Notes: a model not told the origin generated them from the sequence alone. A stretch of DNA of 64,000 bases from Gelidibacter salicanalis (GCF_007997285.1 NZ_VORX01000004.1:124001-188000), one strand, 5' to 3'. Positions 25,104 to 34,471 are shown, counted from the first letter of the stretch. Numbers and translations are program-made.

Positions 25104-25748
25104 CTAAACCCAATCATCTGCATTCCAGGCTTGTTCCTGTGTAGAAGAGCCTCCCAAAAGTTTTTGGAGCATTGGCACTTTCTTAAAATCTTCCGTAAGT
25201 AAATCCCCAACTGCAATCCCGTAAATTCCAATGTCTATGAAGTTTTGAATATCTTCAATGGCAACAGTTCCAAAGGCAAAAAATGGGATATCCGTATGAA
25301 CAGCTTGTAAGAGGGTGTCAAGGTCTTTGCTAGTTAGCGTTGAGGTCTCATTTGCCTTCCCGAAGGGACCCAAAGCGATATAGTCTACCTGAAAATTAAT
25401 AAGCGCCTTCATATCGTTCAGCGTATGTGCTACCGCCCCAATACTCTGCCAAGAGTGCAAATTCTCACGAGCTGATCTTGGAGATGTTTTAACGTTGGAT
25501 AGGAATACGCCGTCCGCTTTTACAGTTTTGGCAATGGCGTAGGCATCCGTAATGACTAAACGCGTTTGGTACATGCCCGTTATTTCTCTGGCTTGTGTCG
25601 CCGTGTGTAGCAGCGTGGCATCATCGACATCCAACAGCCGCAATTCCACTAAGGCTACTCCCGCAATACAGGCCTCCTTAATGTTTTCTAAATGTGCTTC
25701 AGGAGTAGCGCCTTGAGAGATATAGTGTAATTTGGGAATCGTGCTCAT
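25104..25748 (-). CDS. ThiE/TenI-like thiamine phosphate synthase family protein, degenerate
   Basis: 214 aa TIM-barrel protein similar to ThiE/TenI. The usual V-Q-x-R-x-K strand reads VELRLLD, so the Lys is missing, and the loop TKADGVHLG is KADGVFLSN; the phosphate loop GPFGKANETST is kept. Loss of these residues argues against thiamine phosphate synthase activity and for a TenI-like or other role. No other thiamine gene is near; the neighbour 74 bp upstream is a DAACS symporter. Confidence 0.75.
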   Translation of the reverse strand: MSTIPKLHYISQGATPEAHLENIKEACIAGVALVELRLLDVDDATLLHTATQAREITGMYQTRLVITDAYAIAKTVKADGVFLSNVKTSPRSARENLHSWQSIGAVAHTLNDMKALINFQVDYIALGPFGKANETSTLTSKDLDTLLQAVHTDIPFFAFGTVAIEDIQNFIDIGIYGIAVGDLLTEDFKKVPMLQKLLGGSSTQEQAWNADDWV

Positions 25749-25822
25749 AATATCATTTGTGTTTTTTAATTCCCAGAGGGAACGGACATTCTTATTCTAT
25801 AACCTTAGCTAAAGGCTGAACC

Positions 25823-27001
25823 TTAGGAAACCAGCTTTTCTTTAGTAATTTTATCCACTACTATCGAGATAGCACCATCACCCGTAACATTACATGCAGT
25901 TCCAAAACTATCCATGGCAATATAGAGAGCAATCATCAATCCGATCATTTCCTCATTAAACCCTAACATCGATTGTAATATGCCTACCGCAGCCATAATT
26001 GCTCCTCCAGGGACACCTGGCGCCGCAACCATCGCAATGCCCAACATGAATATAAACCCTGCAAATAGGGCAAAACTAAACGGCATTCCATGTAAAATCA
26101 TTAGGGCCATGGCACAGGCCGTAATTTTCATAATACTCCCCGACAAATGAATGGTGGCACACAACGGGATTACAAAACCTGCAATTTTCTCTGAAACCCC
26201 ATTTTTAAGTGTTTGTTCTAGGGTAACTGGGATGGTGGCCGCTGACGATTGGGTGCCTAATGCCGTAAAATAAGCAGGCATCATGGTGGCCAATAATTTG
26301 AGTGGATTTTTTTTGACAAGTGCACCCGCAATCGTATACTGCAACGCTAAAAGTATGATGTGCAATGCAAAGATAACCCCTATAATACTGATGAATACTT
26401 TTAAGATGGAGAACACTTGTCCGCTAAAGGACATACTTGCAAAAATTCCTAAAATGAATAGTGGTAATAAGGGTACGATGACATTTTCTATCAGTTGCAT
26501 GATGATTTTTTCGAAATCTTTTACCACCAATTTTAAGCTTGATTTCTCTTGAAAGGAAAGCCCAAGCCCAATGACAAAGGCCAATGCCAAGGCTGACATT
26601 ACATCAATAACTGGCGGAATGGTGATGCTAAAATAGGGAGTGAGTTCACGCCCTGAATCCGCAATTTGATCAACATCCTTAACGTGTGAAGCTAATAACT
26701 CAGGAAAAATATTAGAGGTGGTAAAGTAGGTCATAAACCCAGAAAACAAAGTGGATCCGTAGGCGATAGCGGCCGTGATCAACAGTAATTTACCGGCACC
26801 TTTACCTAAATCGGCAATAGAGGGCATGATTAATCCCATGATGATTAACGGTATGGCGAAATTTAGAAATTGACCAAAAAAGGAATTAAAGGTGGTAAAG
26901 ATTCGGTTGATCGATTCTGGTAAGTACTGTCCAAAAACAATCCCTAAAACTATGGCAAGAAATACTTTAAATAATAAGTTTGAAAATAAACGTTTCATCA
27001 T
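25823..27001 (-). CDS. Dicarboxylate/amino acid:cation symporter (DAACS family)
   Basis: 392-aa inner-membrane carrier with about eight helices and two hairpins. The family motifs are visible: a Ser-rich hairpin (GTQSSAATIPVTLEQ), a Gly-rich VAAPGVPGGAIMAA re-entrant loop, and MDSFGTACNVTGDGAI, the NxxxD ligand-binding helix. Similar to SstT/GltP/DctA, it would import Glu, Asp, Ser/Thr or C4-dicarboxylates with Na+ or H+. The start has two adjacent ATGs (27001 and 26998). Confidence 0.92.
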   Translation of the reverse strand: MMKRLFSNLLFKVFLAIVLGIVFGQYLPESINRIFTTFNSFFGQFLNFAIPLIIMGLIMPSIADLGKGAGKLLLITAAIAYGSTLFSGFMTYFTTSNIFPELLASHVKDVDQIADSGRELTPYFSITIPPVIDVMSALALAFVIGLGLSFQEKSSLKLVVKDFEKIIMQLIENVIVPLLPLFILGIFASMSFSGQVFSILKVFISIIGVIFALHIILLALQYTIAGALVKKNPLKLLATMMPAYFTALGTQSSAATIPVTLEQTLKNGVSEKIAGFVIPLCATIHLSGSIMKITACAMALMILHGMPFSFALFAGFIFMLGIAMVAAPGVPGGAIMAAVGILQSMLGFNEEMIGLMIALYIAMDSFGTACNVTGDGAISIVVDKITKEKLVS

Positions 27002-27203
27002 AAGGTGTAGATTATCAAAAGGGGGGTGTCGTTTTTAAAAATTATTTTTAAGTCCGCTAATATACAGCCATTGTATTGAAAGATTCTTTGATAAGACTCA
27101 TTTTTTGGTTAGATTCCGGGTTTCCTCTACTCAATAACCTGTTGTTTTTATTTGGCTTCCCAACATAAGCTGTGGTAGTGCAAGCGTCCCGTATTTTTTT
27201 CTG

Positions 27204-27211
27204 TAATTTTG
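27204..27211 (+). promoter_or_regulatory. -7 box TAATTTTG before the AraC regulator
   Basis: Exact TAnnTTTG match. It predicts a start near 27217 and fits translation from the ATG at 27236. Confidence 0.5.
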
Positions 27212-27235
27212 CAGCTTCAATGAATTTTGAAACCC

Positions 27236-28087
27236 ATGCAGAAAAAAGTCAACATGCCTATAGAAAATATCCCTGAAATTTATTTTTCGACTAAAAATTC
27301 GCCAGAAGATCTGTTCGTATACGATTTTAAAATGACCAGTGATGTGGTAAAAAGCAAAGTCAACTTAAGCATGAATATGTTTAGTTTTCTTCAAGTTGGA
27401 AAAAAACAAGTGCACTTCGCAAACACTTCAGCTGCTGTTAATAATAAACAGTCACTTTTGCTTAAAAAAGGAAATTGGTTGTGGACTGAACTGTTAGATA
27501 AGGATGCGGTATACTATTGTAAGTTATTTTTCTTTTCCGAAAATAAACTGACGGAATTTTTAAGTAAATACACTTCTAATATAAAATCCAATCAAGAGGG
27601 CGTGCCTTATTTTGTCATAGAGAACGATGAGTATATTGCAGCGTTTATCAGTTCATTGTCCTCTAAAACCTTTACAGATCATAACTTTAGCGATGCGTTA
27701 TTGTTGTTGAAATTTGAAGAAATTATGCTCTATCTTTTAAATAAATACGGCAGTCCTTTTGAACATTACCTTCAATCTTTAATTTCAAAGGAATTATCTC
27801 CTTTTAAAAGTATTGTGGATAGTAATGTGCATTCAAATTTAAAATTAGAAGAGATTGCATTTTTATGTCATATGAGTTTGTCTACCTTTAAGCGTCACTT
27901 TACCAATGAATACCAGGTGCCACCCGGAAAATGGCTGCAAGATAAACGTCTTCAAAAAGCGAAGGAATTATTGCAAGCAGGAGAATTAAAAGCTTCTGAT
28001 ATCTATATGGATGTAGGCTATAACAATCTGTCCAACTTTAGTGTCGCCTTTAAGAATAAGTTCGGTGTAAGCCCTACAGAAATTTAA
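27236..28087 (+). CDS. AraC-family transcriptional regulator
   Basis: 283 aa from the ATG at 27236; a TTG three codons earlier is possible but less likely given the -7 box at 27204. Residues 1-170 form an N-terminal sensor of cupin-like type (LLKKGNWLWTELLD) of the ExsA-like kind; residues about 185-283 hold two HTH motifs (LEEIAFLCHMSLSTFKRHF and ASDIYMDVGYNNLSNFSVAFKNKFGVSP). Target and ligand are unknown. The two membrane proteins that follow may be its targets. Confidence 0.9.
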   Translation: MQKKVNMPIENIPEIYFSTKNSPEDLFVYDFKMTSDVVKSKVNLSMNMFSFLQVGKKQVHFANTSAAVNNKQSLLLKKGNWLWTELLDKDAVYYCKLFFFSENKLTEFLSKYTSNIKSNQEGVPYFVIENDEYIAAFISSLSSKTFTDHNFSDALLLLKFEEIMLYLLNKYGSPFEHYLQSLISKELSPFKSIVDSNVHSNLKLEEIAFLCHMSLSTFKRHFTNEYQVPPGKWLQDKRLQKAKELLQAGELKASDIYMDVGYNNLSNFSVAFKNKFGVSPTEI

Positions 28088-28126
28088 CCCGTCCAAACCT
28101 TTTTTCCTAAAAAAAATACATGCAGC

Positions 28127-28687
28127 ATGAAGAGACATAAAGCCGCTAGGGTTTTTATGATTGTACTTGTGGTGGTCATTCAGATTATTTTTCTGATCAT
28201 GATTGCTAAAGAAAAATATGATGCCGACAATTTTGCAGCAATTGTGGTCTTGGTACTCATGATAATGACCTTATTATTTGGGTATAACTATTTGGATTTA
28301 CATCATGATGATTACGGTTACGAAAAATTATCCGTTGCCATAGGAGTGCCCATTGGCGCTGTATTATGTTATGTATTGCATACCACTACTGATTTTGGAA
28401 GTGTGATCTCAGCGGCACTCATAGGCGTCTTGGCATCATTTTTACCCCTTCTTAAAAAAGATTCTGAGTATTTTAAAAAATTGCCCTTCGCCATATACTG
28501 TGGCGTATTTGTTGGCATGTCTAGCTTAGAAATTGCACCTTCAATGTATGTCGTCATCGCAGGCGGACTGGCGGCTGGATTGTTTTATATGCTTTCTAAA
28601 AACCTGTTTGTTGGTATGGGTGGAAAATTAGGAACCATCGCCTTTGGAGGGGTTGTGGCGGTCACTTTGATAAATTGGATCTCATGA
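28127..28687 (+). CDS. Unrecognised membrane protein (six helices)
   Basis: 186 aa with hydrophobic segments at about 8-24, 36-52, 68-84, 90-107, 122-155 and 165-183. Poly-Gly patches (GGLAAGLFYML) resemble small inner-membrane carriers. The stop overlaps the start of the next membrane gene (ATGA at 28684), so the two are translationally coupled and may form a two-subunit complex. No family recognised. Confidence 0.7.
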   Translation: MKRHKAARVFMIVLVVVIQIIFLIMIAKEKYDADNFAAIVVLVLMIMTLLFGYNYLDLHHDDYGYEKLSVAIGVPIGAVLCYVLHTTTDFGSVISAALIGVLASFLPLLKKDSEYFKKLPFAIYCGVFVGMSSLEIAPSMYVVIAGGLAAGLFYMLSKNLFVGMGGKLGTIAFGGVVAVTLINWIS

Positions 28688-29121
28688 ACATTCTCGTTAT
28701 TGCTATTTTTGGAATTCTCGGTGCCGTAGCAACCTTCTATGCCCATCATCGGTTTAATTTTTCAACAGTAAGGGCTTCAGCCATGCTTTCACTTGCGGTA
28801 GCACTGTTCTTTTATGGCTTTCCTGAGTTACTTAATGCGTTTCTAACAAAAAATATTCCTGTAGTGTTTTTCGGAACTTCATTTATCGGAATGGTCTCAG
28901 CAAAGCTCAAAGTGGGGTATGTAAGGTTAAGCATTGCCGGACTCATTTTTAGTTTAATTTATCTGAATAAAAGTCACTTCTTTGAAGGCTTTGGTGGCGC
29001 ACTTGGGGCATTGGCCTTTATTTCGTTGTTGTCAACCATGGGATTTCATGATCTTCTTCTGCGTCATCCTAAAATAAAAAATAGGTTAGGTTTAATACGA
29101 CAAAAAAGATCTAACCCTTAA
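28684..29121 (+). CDS. Unrecognised membrane protein, partner of the preceding gene
   Basis: 145 aa from the ATG that overlaps the upstream stop; a start three codons earlier (28675) is possible. Four helices (about 2-20, 33-50, 60-75, 100-123) and a basic tail (RHPKIKNRLGLIRQKRS). Coupled to the 186-aa membrane protein. No family recognised. Confidence 0.7.
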   Translation: MNILVIAIFGILGAVATFYAHHRFNFSTVRASAMLSLAVALFFYGFPELLNAFLTKNIPVVFFGTSFIGMVSAKLKVGYVRLSIAGLIFSLIYLNKSHFFEGFGGALGALAFISLLSTMGFHDLLLRHPKIKNRLGLIRQKRSNP

Positions 29122-29749
29122 TTTTTCTTTTATTCCAGCACTTTAACGCAATGGGTACTACATGCTCTCACTCTTAATTTGTTTCCTATTAAGCTCAGCA
29201 AACTTTCTTTCATAAGGTTAAGTTTATTTAAGTATCAAATAATCAATAATTTAAATTAGGATTCGTGTGTGTTTGTGTCAGTTCTAGAAATATTGACCCT
29301 TTTTTCATAAGTTCTTGAACCGTATCAATAAATTGAAAGCAGAGGTGCTCAGGTATATTAGCAGTGTAATTACACGACACTTATTTTAAAAGCATAATTA
29401 AGAATCAAGAAAAAAAATTAAAAACTTTAGGTCCGTTGATTAATATAGTTGTGAAAAAATCAGCGAAAATCGCCGTGAGCAGCGGGGAATTATATGTATA
29501 TTAAAATTATCCCGCAAATCTCTCCTTTTTACGCTGCAAATTAATAATCCCATCGCATGTAATTAATTACACATTATCGCAATGTATACACCTATATCTT
29601 TATCCATGTTACAAATAACTAGAGATTTGGTCGTGAAAACCACAGAATGGCTTTAGATCATTACCGTGTTTTCAAAAACATGTAAATCTTATACGATAAG
29701 AAACCTGTGAACTTTTTCTAGTCAGAGCTTAAGTAACTAAGTTTATAGC
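29122..29749. other. Long AT-rich intergenic stretch, nothing recognised
   Basis: About 630 bp with no reading frame, tRNA-like fold or repeat that I can support. It separates plus-strand membrane genes from the minus-strand topoisomerase gene. Confidence 0.4.
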
Positions 29750-29778
29750 AAAAACCCCGGCATATGCTAGGGTTTTTT
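29750..29778 (-). terminator. Intrinsic terminator of the topoisomerase IB gene
   Basis: AAAAACCC (29750-29757) / GGGTTTTT (29770-29777) with an inner GCATATGC. Read on the minus strand it ends in a T-run 31 bp after the stop. Confidence 0.75.
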
Positions 29779-29808
29779 AATATTTAAATAGCCTATAAAT
29801 CACTTGAT

Positions 29809-30798
29809 TCATTTGGTTTTTAAACGATTGCGAAGCATGCAGAGGACACCAATTTCTTCTTTAGATAAATTTTCCGCTTTTTCAAGCAATCGGGTGATTT
29901 CCTTTTCAAAATATTTTAAGGTACGACCTTCTGTATAATCTTCAATTATTCGCGGATCGATATACGAGCTACGCGCCACAGACGGGGTGTTACCCAAGCG
30001 TTCCGAAACTCGTATAACGGCTTCCTTAATATTTTTGTCTAAGGCTTTTTGATCTTTTTTATCCACCACTCCCAATTCATCCAAAGCAATGGCAGCAATC
30101 ATGGTGCCCGCCCAAGTTCTAAAATCTTTGGCAGAAAACTCTTCACCCATCACTTCATGAATATAAGCATTCAGGTCGTCACTTTTAACATCAATAATAT
30201 TATCATCATCATCCAGGTATTTAAATACTTCATACCCTTGCATGTCATCAATTTGCTGGACAATTTTGGCTAGTTTTTTATCGACAATATGTTTTTCCTG
30301 TTCTTGTCCAGACTTTCCTAGGTATTTAAATATAATTTCATCGTCATTTATGGTCAGATGTTTATGACGCAAGGTGGTCAGTCCGTAAGTTGCATTTTCT
30401 TTGGAATACGAATCGGAGCCAGGTCTGAAAAACGCAGATTCAAGCAAGCGCAACATCGTGGCCATAACTTTTTCTCGCGTTAATTTCCGTTTCCGTAAAT
30501 GCTGCCCGGTTACCCGCCGCATATGTTCCAGTTGGTCAGCGAAATTAATTATCCGATCAAATTTTTTGGCGTTTTGCCGCTCCGTATATTTTGGGTGATA
30601 GATGTATTGTTTTCTGTCCTTATCGTCACGACCGGTCACCAATAAATCCTTTTTTCTATTTTCGGAAATTTCCACATCGGTCCAAGCGGGCGGAATCACT
30701 AAGGACTGAATCCAATCTCGAGTGTCTTTTTCAGATATAGTTTTCCCATGTTTATCCTGATAGGTAAACCCTTTCCCGTGTTTTTTTCTGTGGTACAT
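29809..30798 (-). CDS. DNA topoisomerase IB (poxvirus-like)
   Basis: 329-aa enzyme that nicks and religates one DNA strand through a 3'-phosphotyrosine. Catalytic Tyr279 lies in SVARSSYIDPRI; the basic pentad includes RLLESAFFRPGSDSY (Arg125), a Lys near 163, FRTWAGT (226-232). Length is normal for bacterial TopIB. These are non-essential and tend to sit with stress genes (Usp, Ku-like), as here. Confidence 0.93.
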   Translation of the reverse strand: MYHRKKHGKGFTYQDKHGKTISEKDTRDWIQSLVIPPAWTDVEISENRKKDLLVTGRDDKDRKQYIYHPKYTERQNAKKFDRIINFADQLEHMRRVTGQHLRKRKLTREKVMATMLRLLESAFFRPGSDSYSKENATYGLTTLRHKHLTINDDEIIFKYLGKSGQEQEKHIVDKKLAKIVQQIDDMQGYEVFKYLDDDDNIIDVKSDDLNAYIHEVMGEEFSAKDFRTWAGTMIAAIALDELGVVDKKDQKALDKNIKEAVIRVSERLGNTPSVARSSYIDPRIIEDYTEGRTLKYFEKEITRLLEKAENLSKEEIGVLCMLRNRLKTK

Positions 30799-30948
30799 AG
30801 CCGAAAATTTTTATTTTAAAATTAGCATAATATCGACAGGTCGCTATTCTCAATTGGGGGAATTGTTAATCAATATGCAAAAACAAAATAAGGTTATGAT
30901 AAGTTACAATCGGCTGGGGGAGAGGGGTTTAAAGGCCAATTCAGTAGT

Positions 30949-32025
30949 TTAGGATCGCTCCGGATTCTTTTCGCCTTTTTTAACCTTTTCTTCAGCCCAT
31001 TCTTTTTCATCTTCATTGACGCTAAGTTTTTCTTGCTCGTCTTCTTTTTCAGGAGAATAATTCAATTTTATATACATCGGAAAATGATCGGAGCCAATAT
31101 GCCGTCCGCGGGATATGGCCATCAAGGTAAAATCATTGGAATGAAAGACATGATCTAAAGGCCAGCGTAACAGTCGGTACTCCGTACTGAACGTGTTAAA
31201 AAATCCACGCCCGCGTCTTGGGTCCATTAAACCACTGACTCTTTGGAAAATTTTGGTGGTCCTCGACCAAGCCACATCGTTTAAGTCGCCAAACACCAAG
31301 GTCAGCTTAGGATCCTCTTCCATATCGTTGCCAATCATTAAAATTTCGGCATCTCTGCTGGTAGAGGTCTTGCTCTCCGTTGGACTTGGGGGTCTAGGGT
31401 GCAAACAATGTATTTTAGCGCGATAGCCGTTCCCTAACTTCACATAGCCATGAATAGATGGAATGTCATCTTTAACAAGATACCGCACTTCTATGTCTTC
31501 TAAAGGCAATTTGGAGTACAGATGCATACCGTATAAATTATCCAACGGCACCTTAACGGTGTGTTTATATTCGTCTTCCAATGTATCCAAAGCCTGTTCC
31601 CAACCTGTATCCGATTCTAAGGTGAGAAAGAGATCCGGATTTTTATCTTTAATCAAATCAATCAATTTAGGATAGTCTCTGTTAGTCATCAAGACATTGC
31701 TCACAAGGATAGCTAGGGTGTTCCCGTTGCTGTTTCCGGAATAATCGATCACTTGTTTCTTGGCTAAAGTAGTGTACGGATAAATAAGGTATAATTGGTA
31801 GAATAAACTTAAAACCAATACGCCGACGATGATAAAATGCCAAGTCTCGTCAAACGGATAGGCAAATGCAGCTAAGACAATATTCAGAATGATCAGAATT
31901 GAAATTTGAACTCTAGGAAAATCGAAACCGCGAATCCACCATTGGTCAAAACGTGTAAGGGAGGCGAGGCTCGGAATACAAAAGATGAGATTGATAATAA
32001 GTACTATAGTTTCAAAAATGCTCAC
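30949..32025 (-). CDS. Endonuclease/exonuclease/phosphatase (EEP) family membrane protein
   Basis: 358 aa: three N-terminal helices (about 5-22, 38-56, 63-82) and a periplasmic-side EEP domain from 100 to 325 (ILVSNVLMTNRDYPKL, LTLESD with the metal Glu, FGDLNDVAWSRTT, and GSDHFPMYIKL). The C-terminal 30 residues are a charged coil. Substrates of this anchored EEP type are not known; DNA, phospholipid head groups or inositol phosphates are possible. Confidence 0.85.
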   Translation of the reverse strand: MSIFETIVLIINLIFCIPSLASLTRFDQWWIRGFDFPRVQISILIILNIVLAAFAYPFDETWHFIIVGVLVLSLFYQLYLIYPYTTLAKKQVIDYSGNSNGNTLAILVSNVLMTNRDYPKLIDLIKDKNPDLFLTLESDTGWEQALDTLEDEYKHTVKVPLDNLYGMHLYSKLPLEDIEVRYLVKDDIPSIHGYVKLGNGYRAKIHCLHPRPPSPTESKTSTSRDAEILMIGNDMEEDPKLTLVFGDLNDVAWSRTTKIFQRVSGLMDPRRGRGFFNTFSTEYRLLRWPLDHVFHSNDFTLMAISRGRHIGSDHFPMYIKLNYSPEKEDEQEKLSVNEDEKEWAEEKVKKGEKNPERS

Positions 32026-32270
32026 GTAGTTAGTTTAATTATTTAAGGTGTGATTGGTATATACATTAAGAAACTAGAATATGACTATAGCTTCATTTGA
32101 GTTTAAAGATATCAAAAATTTAAAATCTTGTTTACTTCATTTAAAAATAATTGGTCTCCATCTTGCAATTGGCGCAACCGATTCTTCCCTTTGTTCAATT
32201 GCTCGCCGCGTCGAACAAGCAAATATAAGAGTGTTTTTAAATTACAAAGTCGATTGTAGGGCGTTGTGTT

Positions 32271-32278
32271 TAATTTTG
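32271..32278 (+). promoter_or_regulatory. -7 box TAATTTTG before uspA-like gene
   Basis: Exact TAnnTTTG match 25 bp before the start codon; predicted start near 32284. Confidence 0.5.
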
Positions 32279-32303
32279 CTTAAATTTACTAAAACCTGAT
32301 GTT

Positions 32304-32753
32304 ATGAAAAATATACTTGTCGCTGTAGACCATCCAAAATACGCCAATCAGTTAACTGCTTATGCGGTGCAAATAGCGAAGCTGACCAATGGTAAAATTT
32401 GGATAATTCATGTTTCAGCGGCCAATCCTACGGATTTATTAAGTCGTGAAGCCGGCCCTCAGTTTATTTACGATAAACGAACTGAAGACAATCAAAAATC
32501 GGCAGTCTTGATTAAAAAATTAGCATTAGATGTTCAAGAGCAATACAACGTTCCATCTGAGGGACTTTTAGTAGAAGGTTCAGTGGTGAAATCCTTAAAG
32601 AAAATTGTCAAGGATAATGAAATCGATCTGGTTGTAGCTGGGCATAAACGAAGAAATCTGGTCTACGGATTGTTTACCGAAAACAAAAAGAAGGATTTAA
32701 TTGATGAGTTGCAAATTCCGCTCTTGGCAATTCCCTTAATAGACGTTAAATAA
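32304..32753 (+). CDS. Universal stress protein, single UspA domain
   Basis: 149 aa, one Usp fold starting MKNILVAVDHPKYANQL. The ATP motif is partly kept: VVAGHKRRNLVYGLFTENKKKDLI lacks the usual G-S at the end, so nucleotide binding is uncertain. Stand-alone gene followed by the repeat array. A stress role is inferred from family. Confidence 0.88.
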   Translation: MKNILVAVDHPKYANQLTAYAVQIAKLTNGKIWIIHVSAANPTDLLSREAGPQFIYDKRTEDNQKSAVLIKKLALDVQEQYNVPSEGLLVEGSVVKSLKKIVKDNEIDLVVAGHKRRNLVYGLFTENKKKDLIDELQIPLLAIPLIDVK

Positions 32754-32777
32754 AGAAAACCTTAGCGGTTAATGCCT

Positions 32778-33383
32778 TGTCAGGTTGAATGCAGTCGAAA
32801 CCTTTTGATTATCTAGACAATGTTTATCGTCAGCGTATTTTTCTAAGTTTTATAAAACTCTTTAATCTTCATGTCAGGTTGAGCGCAGTCGAAACCTTTT
32901 GAGCATTTAGGCCATGTTTATCGCCCGCTAATTTTTTAAGTTTATTAAGAAATTTTGAATCCGAAGGCATGTCAAGTTGAGCGCAGTCGAAACCTTTAGA
33001 ATATGTAGACAATGTCTATGAACGTATGTTTTAAGTTTTTAAAACAATTTGAATCCGAAGGCATGTCAGGTTGAGCGCAGTCGAAACCCTTCGAACATTA
33101 GGACAATAATTATCGTCCGGTTATTTTTTAAGTTCTAAAAGAAATCTTGAATCCTAAAAGCATGTCAGGTTGAGCGCAGTCGAAGCCTTTAGAATATGTA
33201 GACAATGTCTATGAACGTATGTTTTAAGTTTTTAAAACAATTTGAATCCGAAGGCATGTCAGGTTGAGCGCAGTCGAAACCCTTCGAACATTAGGACAAT
33301 AATTATCGTCCGGTTATTTTTTAAGTTCTAAAAGAAATCTTGAATCCTAAAAGCATGTCAGGTTGAGCGCAGTCGAAGCCTTA
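32778..33383. repeat. Intergenic repeat array: seven copies of a 28-bp unit, with a 193-bp tandem duplication
   Basis: The unit TGTCAGGTTGAGCGCAGTCG plus AAACCTTT occurs at 32778, 32872, 32970, 33064, 33163, 33257 and 33356, spaced 94, 98, 94, 99, 94 and 99 bp. Bases 32995-33187 and 33188-33380 look identical, i.e. a 193-bp unit holding two copies was duplicated. The spacers also repeat (TATGTAGACAATGTCTATG). No gene or cas is linked. It looks like a dispersed flavobacterial intergenic repeat that expanded by slippage or unequal recombination. Confidence 0.85.
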
Positions 33384-33444
33384 ACAGAAAATTAGGATTT
33401 ATCAAATTCAAAAGATTGTAACTTCATTATTCAAAATAAAAAAA

Positions 33445-33497
33445 GTCAACTTGAGCGCATCTAACTCTAAAAAAGTTAAAATTTAGCTCAATTTGAC
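33445..33497. repeat. Diverged eighth copy arranged as an inverted pair
   Basis: GTCAACTTGAGC (33445-33456) and GCTCAATTTGAC (33486-33497) are inverted arms, 11 of 12 bases complementary, related to the core of the array unit. They may form a hairpin beyond the end of the FrnE-like gene. Confidence 0.6.
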
Positions 33498-33553
33498 ATT
33501 TAAATGATGTAAAAGACATTCACATTAAAAAATACGTGTGTGTCATTCACTAC

Positions 33554-34471
33554 TTAATTGTTGCGTCTCCATATCGATCCGTTTTTTGTAGTCAATTTTT
33601 GTAATGATCCTGAGTTTGATAATACATTCAAAACAGACTCACTTTCATCTCTAGGGGTTCCCGAAAGTTCGGAAAACTCTTTTGCAGTAAGCGAGTGGTA
33701 GTTGGAGAACAGCGCTTCCGAAGTTTTACTATACTCGCTTTTTTTGAGTGTAGGATCGAGTTTTAAAATGGCCATTTCATAATAAACATAAGGTTTGGTA
33801 CCGTAGACAATTTCTTTGTTTCCTGACGCGTCTAAAAAGAACATGGTAGGAAAGCCCCGCACCCCGAGTTCTCTTCCCAAGGCCAAATCTTCTTGAAATT
33901 TTTCTTTGGCTGCGCCTTCAAAATCCACTTTTAATTGGATCGTGTCCAAACCAGCTTTTTCAGCAGCCATTTCAATAAATTCCCATTTGGCGATGTTCTT
34001 CTTTTCCAAAAACACCAATTCTCTAACTTCTCTAAGAAACAAAATGGCTTTGTCCTGATCTTGCATTTGAGCGGCTTTAAAGGCGATAGATGGCGGATAC
34101 GAAGATTCTAAAGGATCTTCCAACCACAAGTCGCCATCAATAGGCATATCGTAATGTACGCTTACGTCATCCCAATGCTCCGCAACGTCAGAGGGCTTTC
34201 CAATCCCACCGCTGTTGTAGCTCCAATCAGGAAGCAGCCCGCCCATTCTATAATCAATTTCAACAGCATTGCCGTATTCCAATTTTAGTTTGCGCAATTG
34301 CGGTTCAATTCCCCAGCACGAGGAGCATATAGGGTCTGTATAATAGATAACTTTAACAGATTTTTTTGTACTCTGAACCGTGCTTTGTGGTTCCGTTTCT
34401 AAAACGCCTTCTGTAGTTTCGCACATGCCAGTTTCAATGTCGCATAAAAGCGGATTGATTTGTGTTTCCAT
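33554..34471 (-). CDS. DsbA/FrnE-like thiol oxidoreductase with extra N- and C-terminal parts
   Basis: 305 aa. Residues 38-240 are a DsbA-type thioredoxin fold with helical insert: active site DPICSSCWG (Cys49, Cys52) and cis-Pro208 (RGFPTM). It lacks a signal peptide and resembles the cytosolic FrnE/SpxH-like group. The N-terminus has a second Cys pair (Cys10, Cys17 in LLCDIETGMC) and the C-terminal 60 residues look like a small helical DNA-binding-like or adaptor segment (SLTAKEFSELSGTPRDESESVL). Role in disulfide stress or as protease adaptor is inferred. Confidence 0.82.
   Translation of the reverse strand: METQINPLLCDIETGMCETTEGVLETEPQSTVQSTKKSVKVIYYTDPICSSCWGIEPQLRKLKLEYGNAVEIDYRMGGLLPDWSYNSGGIGKPSDVAEHWDDVSVHYDMPIDGDLWLEDPLESSYPPSIAFKAAQMQDQDKAILFLREVRELVFLEKKNIAKWEFIEMAAEKAGLDTIQLKVDFEGAAKEKFQEDLALGRELGVRGFPTMFFLDASGNKEIVYGTKPYVYYEMAILKLDPTLKKSEYSKTSEALFSNYHSLTAKEFSELSGTPRDESESVLNVLSNSGSLQKLTTKNGSIWRRNN

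Noticed and set aside
32081-32299. Possible 72-aa reading frame before uspA
   Set aside because: A good -7 box (32271-32278) lies within its last codons, there is no domain or RBS evidence, and it ends 5 bp before uspA; more likely chance coding in leader DNA.
32778-33383. CRISPR-like regular repeats
   Set aside because: Intervals of 94-99 bp hold spacers that repeat themselves, units vary, and no cas gene is near. It fits tandem duplication of an intergenic repeat.
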